Shown: positions 26,892 through 36,905, counted from the first letter of the stretch. The stretch: DNA of 64,000 nucleotides from CAVZMI01 sp050011775 (GCA_050011775.1 JBEKIL010000008.1:100212-164211); one strand, 5' to 3'. Numbers and translations: made by a program. The notes: a model not told the origin generated them from the sequence alone.

Positions 26892-27317
26892 TCAATTGGA
26901 GCTTAATAATGTTTTAGTTATTCTCTCGGCAAGGGCGCTGAATAATGCATCCGTGTTCTCATAGTGCCGCACGGCTTCTTCCCGGAACATGTCTGGATCG
27001 GTGAAGACCATTTCCGCCAGATATGCCTTAAAACGGATGACCGGCGTTTCACCCTTGATAACAAGATCGCCGATTTTATCCTCGATTAACGAAAATTTAT
27101 TGGCAGGAACATCGAGCTTAATCATCGTTACCAAAGCGAGAGCCGCTTCAACAATGTTGTTATTCGGATAGCTCAATGAACTTGCATACGCTTTATCCAG
27201 CCGTTTCATATCAGCGGCAGAATAATTTTTCAGTACAGGGTAAAAAAATTGTGCCTGTAAAATACCGGTTGTCGCCAGTCCTAACAAAGCAACAAGTACT
27301 AAGTGTTTCGTTTTCAT
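26892..27317 (-). CDS. small secreted helical protein
   Basis: A 141-residue protein with a signal peptide (about 1-22, ending near LQAQ) and a helical remainder with no recognised family (AADMKRLDKAYASSLSYPN, ALVTMIKLDVP, RFKAYLAEMVF). It precedes the jelly-roll gene by 16 bases and follows the two-component system with a 115-base gap. This context suggests an envelope role, otherwise unknown. Confidence 0.6.
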   Translation of the reverse strand: MKTKHLVLVALLGLATTGILQAQFFYPVLKNYSAADMKRLDKAYASSLSYPNNNIVEAALALVTMIKLDVPANKFSLIEDKIGDLVIKGETPVIRFKAYLAEMVFTDPDMFREEAVRHYENTDALFSALAERITKTLLSSN

Positions 27318-27431
27318 GATGTCCCCCTGTTTGGTTGTTGTGTACTTTTTTGTTATCTCTACCTGTACTACGCCTGCGGGGGGAAAAAGATGTCATGAAA
27401 AAGTAAGGAATTGTAAAATTTTGTCACAGAA

Positions 27432-28112
27432 TCAGGCGATCAGTTTATATCCCGTTCCGTATATAGTAATGATGACTTTAGGATTAGTCGGATCGTCCTC
27501 GATTTTTTGACGTATTTTCAGTATGAAATTATCGATAGTCCGTGTTGTGATCGATTCATCATACCCCCAGACATTTGTCAGAAGCGCGTCTCTGGTAACG
27601 GCCTCGTTCCGGTGCTGCCAGAGGAACTTCAGGATTTCGAACTCTTTCGGCGTCATTGAGAATTCTTTTCCAGCCTTCGAACAGGTATATGCCGTGAAAT
27701 TGACAGAGACATCTCCGAGTGTCATCATTAAATCGCCAGTGCCCCCCGGTCCAACGCGGCGCAGGAGGGCGTTTATCCTTGCGATGAGTTCGCGAACGCT
27801 GAACGGTTTGGTAACGTAATCGTCGGCCCCCAGTTCGAGACCGAGTACTTTATCGGCCTCTTCACCTTTCGCCGTCAATACAAGGATGGGTGTCCGGATG
27901 CCCTTCTCGCGTGCTTTATACAGTGCGTCGAAACCCAACATTTGGGGTAGCATGATATCGAGGATGACAAGATCGTATTTTTCGCGGAGCAGTGCCGCAT
28001 ATCCGCTTATGCCGTCTCCACAGACACTAACCTGATGTCCCTCGAATTCAAGGTTGTCGCGCAGACCGCGTTGCATCTGGGGTTCATCTTCAATAACAAG
28101 TATACGCGCCAT
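27432..28112 (-). CDS. OmpR/PhoB-family response regulator
   Basis: The 226-residue protein has a receiver domain (1-118; acidic pocket EDE at 8-10, phosphoacceptor Asp52 in LVILDIMLP, Lys in TKPF) and a winged-helix output domain (130-226) with SMTPKEFEILKFLWQH and TIDNFILKIRQKIEDDP. It starts five bases after the end of the partner kinase gene in transcription order reversed: the regulator is upstream and the kinase downstream on the minus strand is at higher coordinates, so the kinase (28118-29734) is transcribed first. Confidence 0.93.
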   Translation of the reverse strand: MARILVIEDEPQMQRGLRDNLEFEGHQVSVCGDGISGYAALLREKYDLVILDIMLPQMLGFDALYKAREKGIRTPILVLTAKGEEADKVLGLELGADDYVTKPFSVRELIARINALLRRVGPGGTGDLMMTLGDVSVNFTAYTCSKAGKEFSMTPKEFEILKFLWQHRNEAVTRDALLTNVWGYDESITTRTIDNFILKIRQKIEDDPTNPKVIITIYGTGYKLIA

Positions 28113-28117
28113 GATGT

Positions 28118-29734
28118 TTATCCTTTGAGCTGTGATTCAAGCCGGTGCACAATTGGAAACAGAAGCCTGAAGGTGCTTCCTTTACCCGGTGTACTATCCA
28201 TTTCTATCGTTCCCCCGTGAGCATCCATTATGTGGCGGACAAGGGAAAGGCCGAGTCCGCTCCCCTTGACATTGGGGGTCAGTCCGGTCGAGACCCGATA
28301 GAACGTTTCAAAGATTTTCTGATGGTGATGCTTATCGATTCCTATACCATGATCCTCCACCTCAACGTAAATCATACTTTCTTTTTGACCCGTAGAGATG
28401 CGCACGTACTTTTCGCCGGAAGAATATTTCACAGCGTTGTCCAGAATATTGATGAACGCCTCGGCCGCGGCTTCACGATCAACCTCGATGAGGGGCGAAG
28501 TAACGGCAAGCTGCATGTCCAACTTAAATCCTTCGTGATCCAGATGGGATGCGTACGACTTCATGACGCCGTTGACGACTTCATTAAGCGAGAGAGGCTC
28601 AAAGTGATATTCTTTCTTCCCCGCTTCCATTCTGGAAAAGTTAAGAATATTGTTAATGAGATGGGTCAGCCGTTCGCTTTCACTCAGAATAGTGTCGTAG
28701 TATTCGTGTTTTTTCTTTTCCGTCCGTACGCGTTTCAGTGAGAGTGTTTCCGCAAACATACGGATAAGCGACAGCGGTGTCCGCAATTCGTGCGAGACAT
28801 TCGACACAAAATCACCTTTTAGTCTGATGAGCTCCATTTCTTTTTTCAATGCGCGATACATGAGCCAGGCAGCCACGATAAGAAGAATATCGAGGAGTCC
28901 GATGAGTATAAGATTTCGTTCGGACCTCGCCCGTACGATATCTTCTACGCTGGTTCCCTGCAGTTTGATGCCGATGCTGTAGCCCGGGAAAAGCCAGAGG
29001 TCTTTCGTTTCGCGAAGCTCTGAAAGTTCGACGGGGGATGTCGAATAGACGATCTGTCCGTTCCGCCGGTCGTAGACCGCGATCAGAAATTCCTCCTCAG
29101 CCGTTTGAGCAAGTTTTGTTTGAAGGACCTCCGTCAGAAAAGTATGTGGATTGGTCACAAACCCGGCTATTCTCCGCTCGGGGAATTGAGAAGTTGTTAC
29201 GAACATCAGCATCAGACCTCCCCCTGAGGCAGTATCCCCGATGATGACAGGCTCGATTTTGTGATAACCGGATGATGCATACCGCATCAGTTTTTCGATG
29301 GTCGCCGATTGATTCTGCAAAGAGGAAATGGGAATCTGTTCATGAGCCCTGGTATTTTCCTTAGCATCGAATTCCACGAGAGAGATAGAGTGCCCTGTGG
29401 AATCCGAATAGAAAACGCCTTCGACTGCTTCCCGTCTATTCAGAAAAATCCGTGTCGCCGAATCCACCCCTGAAGGTTTTGAGGTGATGAGAAGCGTATT
29501 GATCTCACCAGTCCAGTTCTGGGCTACATCCAGTGCGTACTGATTGATTGAAAATAGAATAACATCGAGCTGTTTTGAATATATGGATTGTATCAGTTGT
29601 TCAGTCGAGCTCAGGGAGCTTAATTCAAAACCGGTGTAAAAAAGAGCCGGCAGGAGGGCGACAAGCATGAATATGATGCCGATCCGTCGTCCTTTTCCTA
29701 TCCCATGTGTTCTTAACTGTCTGATTATTTTCAT
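28118..29734 (-). CDS. membrane sensor histidine kinase
   Basis: A 538-residue kinase with TM1 (about 17-36), a periplasmic sensor of about 235 residues, TM2 (about 274-294) and a direct link to HisKA (His315 in SNVSHELRTPLS) and HATPase (GIGIDKHHHQKIFETFYR, then GSGLGLSLV). There is no HAMP domain. It is transcribed ahead of the OmpR-type regulator, five bases apart, forming one unit. The signal is unknown; downstream genes on the same strand encode secreted proteins, a possible target. Confidence 0.92.
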   Translation of the reverse strand: MKIIRQLRTHGIGKGRRIGIIFMLVALLPALFYTGFELSSLSSTEQLIQSIYSKQLDVILFSINQYALDVAQNWTGEINTLLITSKPSGVDSATRIFLNRREAVEGVFYSDSTGHSISLVEFDAKENTRAHEQIPISSLQNQSATIEKLMRYASSGYHKIEPVIIGDTASGGGLMLMFVTTSQFPERRIAGFVTNPHTFLTEVLQTKLAQTAEEEFLIAVYDRRNGQIVYSTSPVELSELRETKDLWLFPGYSIGIKLQGTSVEDIVRARSERNLILIGLLDILLIVAAWLMYRALKKEMELIRLKGDFVSNVSHELRTPLSLIRMFAETLSLKRVRTEKKKHEYYDTILSESERLTHLINNILNFSRMEAGKKEYHFEPLSLNEVVNGVMKSYASHLDHEGFKLDMQLAVTSPLIEVDREAAAEAFINILDNAVKYSSGEKYVRISTGQKESMIYVEVEDHGIGIDKHHHQKIFETFYRVSTGLTPNVKGSGLGLSLVRHIMDAHGGTIEMDSTPGKGSTFRLLFPIVHRLESQLKG

Positions 29735-30795
29735 AATAAAATATACAACTCAACTCGGAATACGTAGGGCGGCAAAACAAGTTACAGTAAGATACGTTGG
29801 TGATTAATCAAAGGCAAGTAGTGATAAGTAATCGAATATATTACTCTCGATTATCGGATAATAAAGAAGCAAAGCGGGCCTGTCCGCCCCGAAGTACAGG
29901 AGTATCTCGCCTTCTCGCCGAAGTCCCGTGAAACGGTACGAACGCGGGTCAAGAAAGTGGTTGGAACTTTTCATTTCTATGCTCTATACATCCGTTCCTA
30001 ATCTTCAGAAATTTACTGCATAGCTTATCGTTTGATTATTAAGGGTCGATTTTGTACCATTCACCTGTGTTTATTTTTATCGATTACAGGCTGGCTCTTA
30101 TACACAGACGAAAAAACTTGTCTTACTCAAATAGTATCAGATGATACCTACTGGTGGGCAAGAATAGAAAAGAGGGAAAGGAAACAAGGAATCCTGGAAT
30201 ATTGATGGGCTCACTCCAAACGCATTTCGAAGATTTTCGGGGGGGGATTGTGGCTTTGAGAAAGTGCGGGCCCCCGATATCCCGCTGAAGAGCAGCGGGA
30301 CGCACCAAACGCGCTAAAAAAATCCTCTGTCGTAAAGTGGGGGATTTTTTGTTATGTGGCAATAGGTTAAGATTTGTTCAAGTTGAGGAGGCCTGCCGAC
30401 TCATCCCGAGCTTGCATGCCCCAAGTGAACCCTGAGCGGACCCTGAGCTTGTCGAAGGGTGTCGAAGGGTATCGAGGGGGCTGAGGGAAGGCAGGACGAC
30501 GAAATTCCGCAATTCCGCATTCTCTATAATATGGCATGCGGAATGTTCGGTGATGGAGCAATAAAAATCAGATTCAACGGTGGATGGATAGATCACTATT
30601 GCAGGCAGAGAAAAAATTTTGAAGAGCCAAAGAACTGAGATTGATGAGTGTATTGGTGACCGTACTTGAACAATAAAAAATAGTGAAAAGAGTTGATAAA
30701 GAGAAATAATTACATAACTTATATATCAGGTAAGAATCACCCCGGGAATTTCGACGTAAGCCGGGGCAACATCCAAACAAATATTTGAGGTTGGT
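29735..30795. other. 1.06-kb gene-free region with repeats
   Basis: No ORF here has protein-like composition plus a ribosome site. It holds palindromic repeat pieces (near 29877-29960), repeat copy A (30207-30367), and the family motif cctgagcttgtcgaaggg repeated in tandem near 30430-30485. Divergent promoters for the kinase and the lipoprotein gene must lie at its edges but were not identified. Confidence 0.6.
30207..30367. repeat. dispersed repeat copy A with terminator-like hairpin
   Basis: About 160 bp. It shares with copy B (33381-33560) an order of blocks: ctcc..cattt..aagattt, gcgggcccccg.tatcccgc, a cgggacgca hairpin arm, and a closing hairpin of aaaaaaatcc (from 30316) with ggatttttt (to 30350). 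Translation of the minus strand gives a similar string in both copies (ARxVRPA), but there are gaps, so coding is doubtful. Confidence 0.65.
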
Positions 30796-31239
30796 ATGAA
30801 AAAAAATCCGATGTTTTTCCTCAGACGCCACTCCGGTTATTTTATGTACTTTTTATTCGGTTTTTTCTTTATCGCAGTAATTCAATACTTCGGCAGCTGC
30901 AACAAAAGTAGCAATCCTGTTGACAACACTCTTCCCCCTTCATCAGTAGATGTAACAAAAATTAATGACGGCGCCAAGACGGCCGAAAACGCTTTTATTA
31001 CAGGAGACCCGCAACAGGTTACCAATATTCTTACTGAAGACTCCAAAACTCTCTACAAAGACGATCTTGGTAAAATCAGCAAAGAAGTTCTCATTGCGAT
31101 AGGGAATGCAATGAAAACCAGGAAGCTGGATACCTATAGCGAACAGTATGCCGAGTTTTCGTTTCAGAAGGATGGAGAGACCTTTACAGTTGCATTTGCC
31201 CGCCAAGCTGATGATTCCTGGAAATTAATGAGATTTTAG
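30796..31239 (+). CDS. putative lipoprotein
   Basis: A 147-residue protein with a long hydrophobic leader (about 15-33) ending in FGSC, a lipobox-like site with Cys near 34, then a Ser/Pro-rich linker. The body (DGAKTAENAFITGDPQQVTNIL...WKLMRF) resembles NTF2-like small alpha+beta folds. GAGG lies before the ATG. It is 12 bases ahead of the phospholipase C-like gene, so the two form an operon. It is richer in A/T than the flanking genes. Confidence 0.65.
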   Translation: MKKNPMFFLRRHSGYFMYFLFGFFFIAVIQYFGSCNKSSNPVDNTLPPSSVDVTKINDGAKTAENAFITGDPQQVTNILTEDSKTLYKDDLGKISKEVLIAIGNAMKTRKLDTYSEQYAEFSFQKDGETFTVAFARQADDSWKLMRF

Positions 31240-31251
31240 GAGCCCAAAAAA

Positions 31252-33303
31252 ATGAAAAAGAAAAAAATTATTGGTTTTATTACCGGGATGTTTGCTTATG
31301 TTTTTATGATCATTATTTTCAGCGGCTATATGCATCTTAAATCGCACCCGTTTATTAACGCAATGATAGTGAATGAATTTGTTAACAAAGCCACTAACAA
31401 TTCTTTTATTAAAGATGCCGCAAAATTTAAGTATTATGAATTCAATCTGAATAATGACAAAGCGCCAAAGCTGGTTGGGCCTGCATTGAATACTGGAGAA
31501 TATTATCTCTCATATTCTGAAGCGGATGAATATAATGCCACGTTTACCCCTATGGAATGGATCAGAGCAGGGGGGTGGATGGAAGATGAACCGTGGGGAC
31601 CGGCGTGTTTATGCCATTTTTATGACCCCGTGGGAATTGATGGGGGAAAGAAAAACCTGACCGACAGGGCAACTTATGTAGAAACTTTTTTGGCTCCTCT
31701 AATCATTTATAAATCTCGCGATGCCAAGACCTGGGCTTCTTTATCGAGCAACAGGTATAACTGGCCACAGGCAAAAGAAAGTGTGGTAAAAGCCCTGCAG
31801 CAGGCTCTCCCTTCTGAACGGAATAGATATATGGCTATTGCCTACCGGTCGCTTGGCGAAACTCTACATCTGATTGCAGATATGGGGTGCCCGCCTCATG
31901 TGAGAAATGACAGCCATCCTCCGGCAGCCCAGATTTCCGGGATCAATGTTTTTGGAGACCCGGACCCTTACGAAGATCTTGCCGGGACAATAGACCTTAC
32001 ACAATTTACCGGTTCGTCCTATCCGCCAAACTCTACTCTTAAAACGGAAGTAGGAAATACAAATATCTTTGAAACCATTTTTGAAAAAATGGCTTTTTTT
32101 ACAAACGGCAGGATACCGACCAACCAGACAATAGCTACAAGTAAATTCAAGCAGGTTATTCGTCCTGATAATCCTTATATGCTCCCTTCAATCTCTGAAG
32201 CCGAGTATAGAAGTGACCAGTGGGCTTATGTTAAGAACTATGACGGAAAAGATATTATGATGTGCAAAGACAAACATCCTTATACATTTCTATCAGGAAA
32301 CTATCGCGGTCAGCCGTATATAGACAAAGAATGCGTTGAGTCGCAGGCAAGTTTGCTTATACCTAATATTGTTGAAGCGGGCGCCAATGTAATACGTCTT
32401 TTTATCCCGGCATTAAAGGTGGAAATTACCGAAGCTAAAACTGACAGTGATGGAGTCGTACGGGGGAACATAACGTACACAATCCCTTCGGCCGACGACG
32501 AATATTCTGGATTGTTTGATTTAAATAATATTTATACCGGCCCGGTTTCATTATTTGTTAACGGCACAAAAATAAATGCGCAGTTCGATGCCAAAAATGG
32601 TTTTTTTGAAGCAAAGAATATTGCTTCATCAGTAACATTAAAGAAAGATGACCTTATTAAAGCTCAAATAGAATTTGGCGGAATTGTTTTGAATTCTGAC
32701 ACAAAAAAAGTCAATGACAATCAGGTTAACATAATAGACCTTTTACATAAATGCACAACTGCCGATGTTACTTTATATGGAGACCATTTAGCTGCATCAG
32801 GCGCTTCATACGGACTAATGATGTACATGGCAAACAATGAAAACCTTTCAACGGAAATTCCTCTTGTTTGGAATGGAACCACCTTTACGGCTAATGGCAC
32901 TTTCCAGGATGCTATTTTTCAGGGGGCAAAATCAGGTAGCAGAACTTTACAATTTACAGGAACAGTTTCGCAGGATGGAAAAACAATGTTAAGTTTTTCT
33001 GCCCAAGAAAGCGCCAGTTATGCTTTCTATGACCTTACGACTTATACGGAAACCGAGCAACTTGCCGGGAACAATATACCACTCGACTCATATATGCAAA
33101 ATCCCCCTTATTTTGCAAATGGTGTAACATATAAGTTTAAAGGGAGTGGGGTTCAATCAAAAATGACTGTGATTTCCGGAAGCAAAGTGGCCAAAGACAA
33201 AGACGGAAAAGTCACCGGACAGAGTTCATATGCTTCCACTACATGGAATAGCAGTGAATATGAACCCTACATAGAACTTTCTTTTTCAGATTACTGGAAA
33301 TAG
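31252..33303 (+). CDS. secreted phospholipase C/P1-nuclease-like protein
   Basis: A 683-residue protein with an N-terminal membrane anchor or signal (about 6-27). Around residues 203-222 the stretch LGETLHLIADMGCPPHVRND matches the zinc-binding helix pattern (HxxxDMxxPxHxRxD) of the zinc phospholipase C/S1-P1 nuclease fold. A beta-rich C-terminal half (from about 385) follows, possibly adhesion or substrate-binding modules. It may act on lipids or nucleic acids outside the cell. Paired with the lipoprotein gene upstream, and this pair is bracketed by direct repeats A and B. Confidence 0.6.
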   Translation: MKKKKIIGFITGMFAYVFMIIIFSGYMHLKSHPFINAMIVNEFVNKATNNSFIKDAAKFKYYEFNLNNDKAPKLVGPALNTGEYYLSYSEADEYNATFTPMEWIRAGGWMEDEPWGPACLCHFYDPVGIDGGKKNLTDRATYVETFLAPLIIYKSRDAKTWASLSSNRYNWPQAKESVVKALQQALPSERNRYMAIAYRSLGETLHLIADMGCPPHVRNDSHPPAAQISGINVFGDPDPYEDLAGTIDLTQFTGSSYPPNSTLKTEVGNTNIFETIFEKMAFFTNGRIPTNQTIATSKFKQVIRPDNPYMLPSISEAEYRSDQWAYVKNYDGKDIMMCKDKHPYTFLSGNYRGQPYIDKECVESQASLLIPNIVEAGANVIRLFIPALKVEITEAKTDSDGVVRGNITYTIPSADDEYSGLFDLNNIYTGPVSLFVNGTKINAQFDAKNGFFEAKNIASSVTLKKDDLIKAQIEFGGIVLNSDTKKVNDNQVNIIDLLHKCTTADVTLYGDHLAASGASYGLMMYMANNENLSTEIPLVWNGTTFTANGTFQDAIFQGAKSGSRTLQFTGTVSQDGKTMLSFSAQESASYAFYDLTTYTETEQLAGNNIPLDSYMQNPPYFANGVTYKFKGSGVQSKMTVISGSKVAKDKDGKVTGQSSYASTTWNSSEYEPYIELSFSDYWK

Positions 33304-33380
33304 ACTCCACAAATTTATATTAATTTTAGGAGGAAAGGGAGTTTATTATTCATCAAATTCATCTACATATCGCCATGGAC

Positions 33381-33560
33381 GGAGTTTTGGAGTAGTCATT
33401 GTTCTACTCCAAGGCCATTTCAAAGATTTTCCAAAGGGAAGTTGTGACTCGTCGAAAGAGCGGGCCCCCGCTATCCCGCCTGAGAAAACGGCGGGACGCA
33501 CAAAGCGCGCAAAAAAATCCTCTGGCATAAGCCATGGGATTTTTTTATTACATAGTAATA
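33381..33560. repeat. dispersed repeat copy B with terminator-like hairpin
   Basis: Best-preserved copy. It contains ggagttttggagtagtcatt, a gcgggcccccgc element, a cccgcc/ggcggg hairpin (33475-33495), and a strong terminator-like structure: aaaaaaatcc (33511-33520), inner tggc-ataa-gcca, ggatttttt (to 33546). It lies in the 400-base gap after the phospholipase-like gene. Relatives are copy A (30207) and copy C (51666). Confidence 0.7.
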
Positions 33561-33704
33561 GGTCTGGAAAGGCCTCCGGATTCCAAAAAGGAACAGGTTT
33601 TTTATGTGTAATGCGCCGCATTCCATGCTTGCAATTATGCATAATGTTCCATATTATTTTCGGTAATCAGCAGTACTTGTTATACCTAAAAAAGGACTTG
33701 ACCG

Positions 33705-34529
33705 ATGAAAAAGGTACTCGCTATTCTATCTGAATATGGCTACTGGGGAATCGAATTAGTCGGGCCTCTTTCAAAACTGGAAGCCGCCGGACATCAAGTT
33801 GAATTCATGACTCCGAACGGCAAAAAAGCTGAAGCACTTCCTCCGAGTTACGACCAGACATACGTCGATCCTCCACTTGGTGTTTGTGTTACTACACCTC
33901 TTGCTGAAAAAATGGTTAAAGAATTTGAGGCTACGAATCGTCTATCAAACTGCAAAAATATGTCCGACTATATTCCCGAAAGGCCCTATTATTCACATAT
34001 TAATTTCTTGCGCGAGCTGGAGAAATATTATTCAAAAGTGAAAGATTCCGTTGCAAAACTTATAGAAGAGTATGAAGCATTATTTATTGTCGGCGGCAGC
34101 GGGCCGATTGTAGATTTGGTAAATAATCAAAAACTACACGAATTAATTTTAGGATTTTATCGTAGCGATAAACCTATCGGTGCGATTTGTTATGGTGTCG
34201 CCTCGCTTGTTTTCGCAAGAGATTTTAATGAAAGGAAAAGTATTATCAACGGTAAACACGTTACAGGGCATTGTATCGAGTATGATTATCACGATGGCAC
34301 GGGATTCCTGCATACTGATTTTAATATGGGACCGCCTCCATATGTTCTGGAGTACATCCTTTCCGACGCTGTTGGACCCACCGGTCAATTTCACGGAAAT
34401 TTTGGAAAAGAAACGTCCGTCATAGTCGATTATCCGTTCATCACAGCGCGCTCTCTGCAATGTTCTCACGAATTCGGCAAAGTATTTGTTGCCGTTCTGG
34501 ACAAAGGCTTGAAACGGTATGGCTGGTAA
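33705..34529 (+). CDS. DJ-1/PfpI (Hsp31-like) family protein
   Basis: A 274-residue class I glutamine amidotransferase-like protein. The nucleophile elbow is GAICYGVAS (Cys near 165), the supporting Glu lies in SEYGYWGIE, and VGGSGPIVDL precedes the elbow as in Hsp31/glyoxalase III-type members. Such proteins act as glyoxalases, deglycases or chaperones. Its 3' end overlaps the start of the TPP enzyme gene by 11 bases, so it is translationally coupled. First gene of a plus-strand cluster. Confidence 0.82.
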   Translation: MKKVLAILSEYGYWGIELVGPLSKLEAAGHQVEFMTPNGKKAEALPPSYDQTYVDPPLGVCVTTPLAEKMVKEFEATNRLSNCKNMSDYIPERPYYSHINFLRELEKYYSKVKDSVAKLIEEYEALFIVGGSGPIVDLVNNQKLHELILGFYRSDKPIGAICYGVASLVFARDFNERKSIINGKHVTGHCIEYDYHDGTGFLHTDFNMGPPPYVLEYILSDAVGPTGQFHGNFGKETSVIVDYPFITARSLQCSHEFGKVFVAVLDKGLKRYGW

Positions 34530-36186
34530 ATGCGGCAAATATAAAGTGCTGGAGCAGTTTATCGCCGACGATTGCAAATATATGTTCGGCAATCCCGGTA
34601 CCGTAGAACAGGGTTTTCTTGATGCTCTCGGAGAATATCCGCAGCTTAAATATATTCTGACTCTTCAGGAAAGTGTCGCGGTACTCATAGCGGACGGCTA
34701 TGCTCGTGCCACTCAAAAACCTGCGCTTGTTCAGCTGCACAGTTCGCCGGGAATCGGAAATGCGGTCGGTGCGCTGTACCAGGCGATGCGCGGACATTCC
34801 CCGCTCGTCGTTGTCGGTGGCGATGCCGGAATTAGGTATGCAAACATGGACGCCCAAATGGCCGCCGATCTGGTAGGAATGATGAAACCGGTCACAAAAT
34901 ACGCGACCATGGTGACCGATTCAAGTTCCCTCCTTCGGACTGTCCGGCGCGCCGTCAAGATTGCCGGAACACCGCCGATGGGACCGGTCTATGTTTGCTT
35001 GCCCATGGATATCCTCGAAGAAATAAATCATGAAGATGTGCTTCCGACGACGATTCCTTCCACGCGCGTAGTCCCGGACATACCCATCATTCGACGGGCA
35101 GCGGAATTCCTCTTGGAGGCGGTCGCGCCGATGATATTTGTCGGCGATGGAATTGCATACTCCGGCGCCCAGGAAGAGTTGACGAAGCTCGCCGAATTGC
35201 TCGGTGCGGAAGTGTACGCAGTCGATGCCGGTGATCTGAATATGGATTTTACTCATCCCCTGTATCAAGGCGCCACCGGCCACATGTTCGGCAGCAGTAG
35301 TCTGCCGATCACACAAAAGGGGGATGTAAATCTCTTGGTCGGCACATATATGCTCCCGGAAGTTTTTCCGGAATTGGGAAATATTTTTGCAGAGAAAGCC
35401 AAGGTCATCCATTTTGATTTAAACGCCTACGAAATTGCTAAAAATCATCCGGTCGATATCGCCGCGGTATGCGATCCGAAGCTGACGTTGAAGGCTCTTC
35501 ACGATGCGATTGAAGCGGGGATGAACCGGCAGCAACAAGAGACGGCGGCAAAAAGACGGGAAGACATTTCGAAGAAAAAATCGCAAAGAATAAATACCGA
35601 GAAGGAAGCGGATCGGACGAGAAGGAGTACAGACTCGCTCGCCATGTTCCGGTTTGCCGAACTGCTCTCCGCGAAGATTCCCACCGATACGCTTATCTTC
35701 GATGAAGCGTTGACAAACTCCCCCGCTCTCACCAGATATATACCGCCCAGGAAACCGGGTCGGTATTTTGTTACGCGCGGCGGTTCGTTGGGTGTCGGCA
35801 TCCCGGGAGCAATGGGTCTCAAACTCGCACATCCGGAAAAAACCGTTATCGGATTTACCGGCGACGGCGGGTCGATGTACACCATTCAGGCATTGTGGAC
35901 CGGCGTGCGCCATTCGATCGGAGCAAAGTACATTGTTTGCAACAACAGCTCGTATCGATTACTCCAGCTGAACATCGACGCTTACTGGAAAGAAAGGAAC
36001 GTTATACCGCATCAATTCCCGCTCAGTTTTGATCTCTCCCATCCGCCGTTGCGATTCGACTTGATCGGTCAGGCTATGGGCGTAAACGCCGTCAGAGTGG
36101 AAAAATATGACGAGATCGAACCTGCCATTGATCGCATGTTATCGGACGATAATCCTTTTCTCATTGATCTGGTCGTATCGGATTAA
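34519..36186 (+). CDS. thiamine diphosphate-dependent 2-oxoacid decarboxylase/carboligase-like enzyme
   Basis: A 555-residue TPP enzyme of the benzoylformate decarboxylase/acetolactate synthase superfamily. The N-terminal PYR domain carries FGNPGTVEQGFLDAL with the catalytic Glu, the middle domain is nucleotide-like, and the C-terminal PP domain contains the GDG...N cofactor motif (TGDGGSMYTIQALWTG with CNNSSYRLL). It closest resembles benzoylformate decarboxylase-type enzymes in the GNPG start. The substrate is a 2-oxoacid of unknown identity, perhaps aromatic, given the EthD gene next door. Confidence 0.83.
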   Translation: MAGKCGKYKVLEQFIADDCKYMFGNPGTVEQGFLDALGEYPQLKYILTLQESVAVLIADGYARATQKPALVQLHSSPGIGNAVGALYQAMRGHSPLVVVGGDAGIRYANMDAQMAADLVGMMKPVTKYATMVTDSSSLLRTVRRAVKIAGTPPMGPVYVCLPMDILEEINHEDVLPTTIPSTRVVPDIPIIRRAAEFLLEAVAPMIFVGDGIAYSGAQEELTKLAELLGAEVYAVDAGDLNMDFTHPLYQGATGHMFGSSSLPITQKGDVNLLVGTYMLPEVFPELGNIFAEKAKVIHFDLNAYEIAKNHPVDIAAVCDPKLTLKALHDAIEAGMNRQQQETAAKRREDISKKKSQRINTEKEADRTRRSTDSLAMFRFAELLSAKIPTDTLIFDEALTNSPALTRYIPPRKPGRYFVTRGGSLGVGIPGAMGLKLAHPEKTVIGFTGDGGSMYTIQALWTGVRHSIGAKYIVCNNSSYRLLQLNIDAYWKERNVIPHQFPLSFDLSHPPLRFDLIGQAMGVNAVRVEKYDEIEPAIDRMLSDDNPFLIDLVVSD

Positions 36187-36209
36187 ACAACATAAACCAG
36201 AGAAACCCT

Positions 36210-36902
36210 ATGATACATCAATTAATTTTTGCAGATGCAAAACCAGGTATGACCGTTGAAGAATTTCAACGCTACTGGGTTGAAGTACATGCCGTACGCT
36301 ATGCGAGTAAAATTCATCAAATAAAAAAATATCTCATCGATACAACAGTTCCTTTTAATGACGAAATCCCTTTGTGGAACGGTGTTGCGGAGATATGGCT
36401 CGAAAACGATGAAGAACAGTTGGCCTCATTACAGTCGGAGGAATTTTTACAGGGTGCCAGACTTGACGAGCCGAACTGGGCCGCCTTCTGGAAAACTGTT
36501 GTGATCGATACCGATGCACATCTGGTCCTGGAAGGGCCGGCATTAAGTAATAATCCGACTTGGATTAAGCTGCTCATTTTACATAAACGAAAAGAGGGCA
36601 TGCATCTCGATAATTTCAGAAAATATTTTTTAAACACCCACGGTCTAAACGTCCTGAAATTACCCAGGCTCAGACGATATATGCAATGCCACACCCGCGA
36701 TGGTTATTATACCATCGGAGAATCGAGGTTCGACGGCGCTTCACAGCTTTGGTTCGACGACGTTCAATCCCTTCGGAATGCTTTGAATTCTCCCGAATAT
36801 AAAAACCTGGTAGAACCAGATATGGAACAGTTCCTCGAGATGAAATATAATTTTTCTCTCGTGGTAAAAGAACATTGGATTATAGGGCCGGGAAAAAGGT
36901 AA
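36210..36902 (+). CDS. tandem EthD-domain protein
   Basis: The 230-residue protein contains two EthD-like ferredoxin-fold domains: residues 1-105 (KPGMTVEEFQRYWVEVHA) and 115-225 (HKRKEGMHLDNFRKYFLNTHG). EthD-type dimeric alpha-beta barrels occur in degradation pathways and polyketide-like chemistry, often as small enzymes or accessory factors. It lies 23 bases after the TPP enzyme and 3 before the ankyrin gene. Confidence 0.78.
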   Translation: MIHQLIFADAKPGMTVEEFQRYWVEVHAVRYASKIHQIKKYLIDTTVPFNDEIPLWNGVAEIWLENDEEQLASLQSEEFLQGARLDEPNWAAFWKTVVIDTDAHLVLEGPALSNNPTWIKLLILHKRKEGMHLDNFRKYFLNTHGLNVLKLPRLRRYMQCHTRDGYYTIGESRFDGASQLWFDDVQSLRNALNSPEYKNLVEPDMEQFLEMKYNFSLVVKEHWIIGPGKR

Positions 36903-36905
36903 CCA

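Noticed and set aside
30123..30362. Minus-strand frame in repeat A, similar to one in repeat B (33346-33642)
   Set aside because: The likeness follows from the DNA repeat; gaps, terminator hairpins and lack of ribosome sites argue against coding.
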